Positions 34,239 to 38,872 of a DNA stretch of 38,872 nt are shown here, piece by piece. Location: NCBI GenBank assembly GCA_002320245.1, contig DCKD01000071.1, positions 1 through 38,872 of the forward strand, in the 5' to 3' direction. Positions within the stretch are counted from its first letter, which is position 1; each line of letters begins with the position of its first letter. The notes below the pieces were generated by a model that was not told the DNA's origin, did no database searches, and saw nothing but the letters and a program-made list of their open reading frames with translations. This DNA is from Lachnospiraceae bacterium UBA1683 (lineage in GTDB: Bacteria > Bacillota > Clostridia > Lachnospirales > Lachnospiraceae). Position numbers and translations under genes: made by a program.

Positions 34239-34757
34239 TCAATAAGACAGACAGCAAATACAACCGCCAAAATATATCCGATTCCACAGAAAAATTTTAT
34301 TTCGTTTATTTTCTCTGATTGCAGTTTCATTCTTTTTTTCAGTTTTTGTATTCTTTCTCCGCCTTCGCTCTTGCTCGCTCCTGCTCTTCAAGCCATTTCT
34401 GTTCCTCAGATCGTCGTTGCTCTGCTGAAGCGATTGATTCAGCTTCTGCGTTTCGGACAGTTCGGTTGTCAGACGCCGAATTTCGACGTTTAATTTCCGA
34501 ATTTCTTCTTGCAATTCGTGATTCTCGAAGAAGAGTTTCTGTTTTTCTATCTTCAAATTGTGTGTTCTTTCCTGAAACTCCAGTATAAACTCGCTCAACT
34601 TCTGATATTTCACCTGCAATTCGTTTTTCTCTGTTGTCACTGTATTCAGAGTCTTTTCCTGATCCTGTGCAAGCAACTTCCACTTGTCTATAGTATCCGG
34701 CAAATTCATTTTCTCTTCTATTATCTCTGGCTTGTTTCCTATTTTCATTAAATTCAT
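34239..34757 (-). CDS. Coiled-coil protein nested in the relaxase gene (MobB-like)
   Basis: A 172-residue protein in a different frame from the relaxase, overlapping its 3' end over 34339-34757. It is a long coiled coil (about residues 20-120: heptad-rich KLLAQDQEKTLNTVTTEKNE, then LTTELSETQKLNQSLQQSN) followed by a basic stretch and a short hydrophobic Cys-rich tail (about 155-172). Its ATG at 34757 has a strong AAGGAGGG (SD core 34766-34771) about 8 nt upstream inside the relaxase gene. This argues that it is real rather than a shadow frame. In R1162/RSF1010 and ColE1-type plasmids, mobB-like genes are likewise nested in the relaxase gene and encode membrane-associated helpers. That identity is inferred from layout, not from sequence similarity. 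Confidence 0.75.
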   Translation of the reverse strand: MNLMKIGNKPEIIEEKMNLPDTIDKWKLLAQDQEKTLNTVTTEKNELQVKYQKLSEFILEFQERTHNLKIEKQKLFFENHELQEEIRKLNVEIRRLTTELSETQKLNQSLQQSNDDLRNRNGLKSRSEQERRRRKNTKTEKKNETAIRENKRNKIFLWNRIYFGGCICCLSY

Positions 34758-35550
34758 TCTCTAAGCCCTCCTTGCTGATATCCAGATGGAATGTTTTAGA
34801 CAAATTGCTGTCTCGCACTTTCTTCCCATCCTGATTCTGGAATGTAATGTGTTTCCGCTTCTCCGTCCAATTTACGTTCCATCCGAACTGTTTCATTTTT
34901 TCTATAAATTTCTCTTTGCTGATACAATTTTCCAGTGCTTTTAACACTGCCATTGCACAATCCGCTACAAAACTGTCCTTTACCTGCTGTCGGAACAGAT
35001 TATATTTGTCTTTGCTCCATGCAATGACTTCCCCTTTTTCAATCTGACTTCCATCAAAGTGTTTTCCTTTTTCTGCAACTGTCAGACCCCGTTCCCGGCA
35101 CATCTGGTTAGTAAACTTTTTCATGCGTTCCAGATCTTTTCTAGTATTATGCAGCTTTCTTCCATCTTCGTAACTCACGGAATTCGTGACCAAATGGCAG
35201 TGGATATGGTCTTTATCCTTATGTACCGCTACTAAGGTCTGGAATCCACTGAACCATTTTTCTGCAAATTGTTTTCCAAATTCAAATGCCTGCTCCAGAG
35301 TAATCTGTTCATCCTTATGCCAGGAAATAATGTTGTGGGCGTACATTCTCCCGGTATCTTTATCCCACATCTTCTTTTCTTCCAGAAAGGTTCTGTACAC
35401 CAGATCATAATTGATCTCATCATGGCAGTACGGGCCTGTTACATAAGCAAGCAACTCACTGGTCTTGTCCTGCCGCAAAATATATTCGATGCAGTTTCTC
35501 ATTGCTCCATGTGTATTTGTCCGCTTATTAATCGTCTTATTAACAGCCAT
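34339..35550 (-). CDS. MOBP-type relaxase (mobilisation protein)
   Basis: A 403-residue relaxase/mobilisation nuclease. The N-terminal ~200 residues have the relaxase fold, with the three-His metal motif HKDKDHIHCHLV and a putative catalytic Tyr in the early CIEYILR segment. The C-terminal part (about 270-403) is charged, low-complexity and shares its DNA with the nested coiled-coil gene. It would nick oriT and carry the strand during mobilisation. The ATG at 35550 follows AGGAG at 11 nt. It overlaps the mobC-like gene by 52 nt, suggesting coupled translation. It runs toward the BREX operon and precedes it in the same direction. Confidence 0.9.
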   Translation of the reverse strand: MAVNKTINKRTNTHGAMRNCIEYILRQDKTSELLAYVTGPYCHDEINYDLVYRTFLEEKKMWDKDTGRMYAHNIISWHKDEQITLEQAFEFGKQFAEKWFSGFQTLVAVHKDKDHIHCHLVTNSVSYEDGRKLHNTRKDLERMKKFTNQMCRERGLTVAEKGKHFDGSQIEKGEVIAWSKDKYNLFRQQVKDSFVADCAMAVLKALENCISKEKFIEKMKQFGWNVNWTEKRKHITFQNQDGKKVRDSNLSKTFHLDISKEGLENEFNENRKQARDNRRENEFAGYYRQVEVACTGSGKDSEYSDNREKRIAGEISEVERVYTGVSGKNTQFEDRKTETLLRESRIARRNSEIKRRNSASDNRTVRNAEAESIASAEQRRSEEQKWLEEQERARAKAEKEYKN

Positions 35551-35879
35551 ATCCTTTCACTCTCCTTCCGATACTTGAGGATATTTTTATTGAGGAAATA
35601 CAAAACGTTGTCATTTGGAAGTAACCCATCTGTATTCAATTTTCTTGCAATCTGATTGATATTTATAGTAGCTCCTCGAAGCTGACAAAGGATATCTGCA
35701 AACATCTGATTCAGTTTTTTCAGTTCTTCTACTTCCTCTGCTGATGCAATCTTTAAATCTGCGATTGCCTTTATCACAACTTCCTGCTGTGTCCTTCCTG
35801 ATTCTTTGACCTTGCTCTGAAGCAGATCGTATTCTGCTTTGTTCATTCGTATGGTTACTGTATAATTTCGTTTTCTCAT
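35499..35879 (-). CDS. MobC-like relaxosome accessory protein
   Basis: A 126-residue protein with an N-terminal ribbon-helix-helix (RNYTVTIRMNKAEYDLLQSK) and a C-terminal MobC-type region (QLRGATININQIARKLNTDG). MobC proteins bind oriT and help the relaxase open the DNA. I chose ATG 35879, which has AGGAG (35890-35894) 10 nt upstream. An in-frame GTG at 35930 would add 17 residues but has no ribosome site. The gene overlaps the relaxase gene by 52 nt. A hairpin-rich stretch, the likely oriT, begins about 85 nt upstream. Confidence 0.88.
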   Translation of the reverse strand: MRKRNYTVTIRMNKAEYDLLQSKVKESGRTQQEVVIKAIADLKIASAEEVEELKKLNQMFADILCQLRGATININQIARKLNTDGLLPNDNVLYFLNKNILKYRKESERIWLLIRRLISGQIHMEQ

Positions 35880-35964
35880 AGGCTTTCTGCTCCTTTCTTT
35901 GCTCGATTTCAATTCTTTATTAACAGCCACAGCGTTCTGGCTAATAAATTATAGGGGATTCCAT

Positions 35965-36158
35965 AAGGGGCAATGCAGCCCCTTTGGTGGGTGCAGGGTG
36001 AAACCCTAGTCAATCAGTAAATATTCCGTAGGAATGTCCGGTGGACATTTCACAGGGATACTTACGCTATTGACGTGCCGGGGTTCCAAGGGGCATAGCC
36101 CTCTGGCAAGTTTAGGAACAGCCCAAAGGCTGGTTCCGGTGCATAGTGGCTTGCCACT
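35965..36158. other. Hairpin-rich region, candidate origin of transfer (oriT)
   Basis: Seven inverted repeats lie in series before mobC: aaggggc/gcccctt (35965-35984), agggt/accct (35995-36007), attcc/ggaat (36023-36035), aatgtcc/ggacatt (36033-36049), an imperfect ccaaggggc/gccctctgg (36086-36106), ggaacagcc/ggctggttcc (36115-36137) and agtggc/gccact (36145-36158). Dense inverted repeats next to mobC/relaxase genes are typical of oriT. The nick site cannot be read without a related oriT for comparison. Confidence 0.6.
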
Positions 36159-36651
36159 TTGCGAAACTTGCCTGTCATCTCCCCACTACTGAATCAATAC
36201 CAGACAAGCAGCGTTTCCCCACTACATTGCCAAATTCCAATCAAGATGACAGTGGTTTTGTGGTGCAGGAACAGACTGTGGAAGAGATAGAAAAGCTCCC
36301 CTTTCCACAGATTTTCCATTTCTGAAACAGGCTGGTCATGCACCACTCCGATGCGAAGTATCGGACAATCATGTGCCGTATCCGACACTCTATACCTTTT
36401 CTTTGCCTTGCCTATGCAACATTTCCCATCTGCTAATGCTTTCTGCCATATTTTCCTGTTATTTCTGTCTTTCTTTTTCTGAATTGCTTTCCATTTCTAC
36501 TAAAAGACATAAAAATAGCAGTCATAAACATTCCGTTGGTTTTCACCGATAGAAATACTATCACTGCCATTGCCTTTTTCTGCTATTCTGTTTTCGTAAA
36601 GTTACTCCGTACTGTCAGTCTGTTTCCCTGTTACTGTTATTTTATAATCAG
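36159..36651. other. Gene-free stretch between oriT-like region and parR
   Basis: Nearly 500 bp without a supported gene. A minus-strand frame at 36194-36388 has no clear ribosome site. The sequence is AT-rich on the right side. I see no iterons or terminator that I can defend. Confidence 0.4.
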
Positions 36652-37104
36652 TTAAAAACTGTCCGCAAAATCCAGTGCTGCGTCCATATCTGCCTCCTTC
36701 TCCCAGTCCAGAGTATCTTCTGTAATCTCATTATCTTGCTTTCCCGTTGTCATGGACATATCTGGCAGACCATTTCCTCCTACCGATTCTTTTACAAACG
36801 GTGCAAGCATTTCAAGCAGATTCTTTGCCATAGCCATCGGGACGGATTCCTTTACTCCATCCCGGATAGCTGTTTGTACTCTTTCCAGAAACGCATCTTC
36901 CTTTTCTCTGGTTTCCAGATACGGGTCTGCTTCATTCCTGTACTCTCTGGAAAAATAATCGTTCAAAGCTACTACAACAGCTCTGGTATAGGATTTATAT
37001 TTCTCCCTGTCCATCGTCTGCAAATATTCCCATGCCTGTCTGTCCTGTTCGTCACAGAGATTCAGTCGGATATTTGTATTGATGATTTTCCGTTCTTTTC
37101 TCAT
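36652..37104 (-). CDS. parR: ParR-like partition adaptor
   Basis: A 150-residue protein directly downstream of an actin-like parM gene, overlapping it by 4 nt (ATGA). The N-terminus (NTNIRLNLCDEQDRQAWEYL) resembles a ribbon-helix-helix DNA-binding domain, and the C-terminal part is acidic (DWEKEADMDAALDF). In type II partition, ParR binds the centromere and the tail touches the ParM filament. The assignment rests mainly on operon position and size, since ParR sequences diverge strongly. Confidence 0.75.
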   Translation of the reverse strand: MRKERKIINTNIRLNLCDEQDRQAWEYLQTMDREKYKSYTRAVVVALNDYFSREYRNEADPYLETREKEDAFLERVQTAIRDGVKESVPMAMAKNLLEMLAPFVKESVGGNGLPDMSMTTGKQDNEITEDTLDWEKEADMDAALDFADSF

Positions 37105-38045
37105 ACAAGCATCCCTCCGTTTCTCTGGATTTTTCTTACAGTCATTGCTTCATAACCTTTCGCTGTGGCACAGATATCCCGCACGATTGTTACCCGTCTT
37201 TTATCATATTCGCCAAAGTTCTGGATCATACAACCGCCACCGCCGACTACATACAGACGCATCAGTTCCGGATTGTATTCCCGTTCTCTCAGCTTATGAA
37301 AGATTTCTTTCGTATAATCTCCTGCAGCTTTACGAATGACTGACAGGTATTTTTCACCAATGTCCGCTGTTCCGGTACGGATCACCTGCTCAATCACCAG
37401 ATCATCCACAACCGTTCCCAGTTCTTTCAGCAAGGATTCCCTGACTGCAAGCACACACTGGTGCGTTCCATATTTCTCTGTAAAGCACTTCTTCTCTAAT
37501 GGACGGGAATTATTGATATACATGATGTTCATAGTCCCGTTCCCAATATCAGCCAGCATGTTGATACCTTTAAAATCCTGTAAGCGGTAAAAGGCTGCTG
37601 CAAATCCCTGTGGGTAAATATCAGCTCCTGCAAAATCTACATGATATTCTTTATTACGGAATATAAAATCCACGCTTTCATTCTGGAGAAGATATTTCTG
37701 GAAATCTTCTTTCTGCGTGGTCACCCAGGTAAGGGGAAGTCCTGCTGCGATATGTACCTTTGCCCGGTTCATTCCTTTTCCGTCCAATTCCTTTGCAATA
37801 GCTGCTAATGTCAGCACATAATAGTCCTCGTCCTGCGTTTTCTCTGCACGGAACTCCTTGTGTTCCTCTCCGATCTGGTAATACATATCATTATAAACAA
37901 GAAGATTATTCTGGAAGATTGGCTCCTTGTCATATCTGGCTACACCGGATGGAAAGCATCTGGTAGCCGTTTTCATGTTTCCATAACCATGATCGATTCC
38001 GATCACCATAATGGTTTCATTATTGTTGTTTTTCATTGTTCGCAT
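37101..38045 (-). CDS. parM: ParM-like actin-family partition ATPase
   Basis: A 314-residue actin-fold ATPase of the ParM/StbA group. Visible nucleotide motifs are phosphate-1 VIGIDHGYGNMKT (about 14-26), phosphate-2 LADIGNGTMNI (about 164-174) and adenosine YVVGGGGCMI (about 266-275). Such proteins form filaments that separate plasmid copies. I chose ATG 38045, with GAGGT 6 nt upstream; ATG 38051 abuts that site. The presence of a partition pair means the island has, or had, an autonomously replicating circular phase. Confidence 0.88.
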   Translation of the reverse strand: MRTMKNNNNETIMVIGIDHGYGNMKTATRCFPSGVARYDKEPIFQNNLLVYNDMYYQIGEEHKEFRAEKTQDEDYYVLTLAAIAKELDGKGMNRAKVHIAAGLPLTWVTTQKEDFQKYLLQNESVDFIFRNKEYHVDFAGADIYPQGFAAAFYRLQDFKGINMLADIGNGTMNIMYINNSRPLEKKCFTEKYGTHQCVLAVRESLLKELGTVVDDLVIEQVIRTGTADIGEKYLSVIRKAAGDYTKEIFHKLREREYNPELMRLYVVGGGGCMIQNFGEYDKRRVTIVRDICATAKGYEAMTVRKIQRNGGMLV

Positions 38046-38082
38046 AATCATACCTCATTCTTTCTTTTCTTATCGAACGCTA

Positions 38083-38346
38083 TTAATATTTAAGTGAATT
38101 GATAAGATAGATAATATAGCATAGAAGCGGGAAACGGAAAAACAAATTGGTCGCTGACCTTACAGAATCAATTCCATCCCGGCTCAAAGATGCCAGACCC
38201 CGCATATTGTAATTCCAGTCCTCTGGCAGACTTAACATCAGCGATAACAGTCCCTTTGCCTTTAATGACAAGTCTTTGTTCTTGAAATGATGGTTACTCA
38301 TCACAGTAAAATTCTTGTTTCGTTCTACACGAAAGATCTGTGCCAT
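38083..38346 (-). pseudogene. Truncated replication-initiator-like helix-turn-helix gene
   Basis: The first ~65 residues match the N-terminus of helix-turn-helix initiator-like proteins common on Clostridial mobile elements (NKNFTVMSNHHFKNKDLSLK, then GLLSLMLSLPEDWNYNMRGLASLSRDGIDSVR in parts). After about residue 66 the frame turns into an unrelated hydrophobic tail (NLFFRFPLLCYII) and ends at 87 residues, whereas full proteins are usually around 250-300. A deletion joining this region to AT-rich sequence before parM explains it. Its function is probably lost. Confidence 0.7.
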
Positions 38347-38452
38347 CCTATCTCACTTCCTTTCCAGACAGAAAAAGACGCAAGCCACATTTCTATGACT
38401 CACGCCTTTCTCTGCAATTATTCACTTTTCAATGCTTGTTCGTTTCAATTTG

Positions 38453-38467
38453 CTACGCACTGCGTAG
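38453..38467. repeat. Perfect 7-bp palindrome
   Basis: ctacgca (38453-38459), one central base and tgcgtag (38461-38467). It lies between the truncated initiator gene and the TnpV-type gene, just downstream of the latter. It may be a binding site or a small hairpin; no T-run supports termination on the minus strand. Confidence 0.4.
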
Positions 38468-38484
38468 CCTTTTAGAGCTTCCAT

Positions 38485-38763
38485 TTAAACATAAATCAAT
38501 TCCTTGAGAATAATCTCTTCTGCAATCGCTCTGTGCTGGTTGGCTGCTCTTACCCATGCCATCTGATCTGCTTCTTTATCCGGCAATGGTTCTTTTTCTT
38601 CCAACTGCTTCAAGATTACTTCTTCTCTTTCTCTGGCTGCCTTGTCTACTTCCAGAAGATGCTCCCCGATGGTGTCCTTCAGAAGCATGACCTGATACAG
38701 AGAATTTTTATGGTTCTTCAGATAATCTCTGCGTAAGAATCCATACTTTCCAAGCTGCTCCAT
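38485..38763 (-). pseudogene. TnpV-type transposon-associated protein, N-terminus damaged
   Basis: The 92-residue frame from ATG 38763 matches the body of TnpV proteins (QLGKYGFLRRDYLKNHKN, then DQMAWVRAANQHRAIAEEIILKELIY). Recognisable TnpV-like sequence (LIPNLTYKSGEQ) continues in frame upstream of this ATG to about 38805, but a stop codon is reached before any start codon. The N-terminus is therefore probably truncated or frameshifted. TnpV genes occur on many Clostridial integrative elements, with unknown function. Confidence 0.65.
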
Positions 38764-38872
38764 CTGTTCACCGGATTTATAGGTAAGGTTCGGAATTAAG
38801 GAAACACTGATTAAAAATCAGAGTAGCACGCTTAATTGCTATTATCTGCATTTTTTTCGGTTTAATGGTATC

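Larger units (their letters stand above)
12700..38872. mobile_element. Integrated mobilisable island carrying BREX
   Basis: The left boundary is approximate and the right boundary lies outside the window. The content is mosaic but coherent: broken tyrosine integrase, excisionase-like gene, XRE regulator, a BREX operon with extra genes, MobC/relaxase with likely oriT, parM/parR, a truncated initiator-like gene and a TnpV-type gene. No type IV secretion, coupling protein or VirB4 gene is visible in this window, so transfer would need a helper element unless such genes lie further right. The island entered upstream of the clpB promoter and leaves the CIRCE operator intact. Confidence 0.75.

Noticed and set aside
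35880..35930. GTG at 35930 as an earlier start of the mobC-like gene
   Set aside because: No ribosome site, while ATG 35879 has AGGAG at good spacing. The 13-mer ttattaacagcca shared with the relaxase start region is noted but unexplained.
36194..36388. Minus-strand open frame of 64 codons near the oriT-like region
   Set aside because: No clear ribosome site and no domain.

Overview
The window looks like chromosomal DNA of a low-to-mid GC Bacillota bacterium, most likely a gut Lachnospiraceae relative. This is inferred from the strong AGGAGG-type ribosome sites, a CIRCE/HrcA-type clpB promoter, a class B sortase pilus locus, an Rpn-family nuclease gene and a TnpV-type gene. It splits into a resident chromosomal part (about 1-12,700) and an integrated mobile island (about 12,700 to beyond the right edge).

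Chromosomal part. A cytidylate kinase-like gene (49-681, minus) is followed by a gene-free stretch with several hairpins and then an Rpn-family nuclease gene (1366-2325, plus). A 133-bp MITE-like element with terminal inverted repeats (2332-2464) follows and supplies the stop codon of a membrane acyltransferase gene, which is translationally coupled to dinB (DNA polymerase IV). Next is a minus-strand pilus operon: a VWA tip/adhesin pilin, a signal-peptidase-like protein lacking both catalytic residues (SipA-like), a Spy0128/FctA-type backbone pilin and a class B sortase. A 31-bp tandem repeat array separates the first two pilus genes. clpB (9957-12563) follows, with a clear CIRCE operator and sigma-A promoter.

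Island. Just upstream of the clpB promoter lie direct repeats and a tyrosine integrase gene split by one in-frame amber codon, then an excisionase-like gene and an XRE regulator. The main cargo is a compact minus-strand operon of about 18 kb (34083 down to 15751): xre regulator, brxA, brxB, brxC, pglX, a 317-aa unknown protein, an AlbA_2/Schlafen-type ATP-binding protein, pglZ, brxL and a PHP-domain plus SMC/RecF-like ATPase. This is a type 1 BREX phage-defence system with three extra genes. PglX provides host methylation marking. BrxA, BrxB, BrxC, PglZ and BrxL are the known core. The three extra genes are the best candidates for undescribed accessory or stand-alone defence functions.

Upstream of BREX is a mobilisation module: MobC-like protein, MOBP-type relaxase, and a coiled-coil ORF nested out of frame in the relaxase 3' end, as in the mobA/mobB arrangement of some mobilisable plasmids. 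A run of seven hairpins before mobC is a likely oriT. Beyond that are actin-type parM/parR partition genes, a truncated replication-initiator-like gene and a TnpV-type gene, both degraded. No conjugation (type IV secretion) genes are visible, so the island appears mobilisable rather than self-transmissible, at least within this window. No tRNA, rRNA or CRISPR array was seen.
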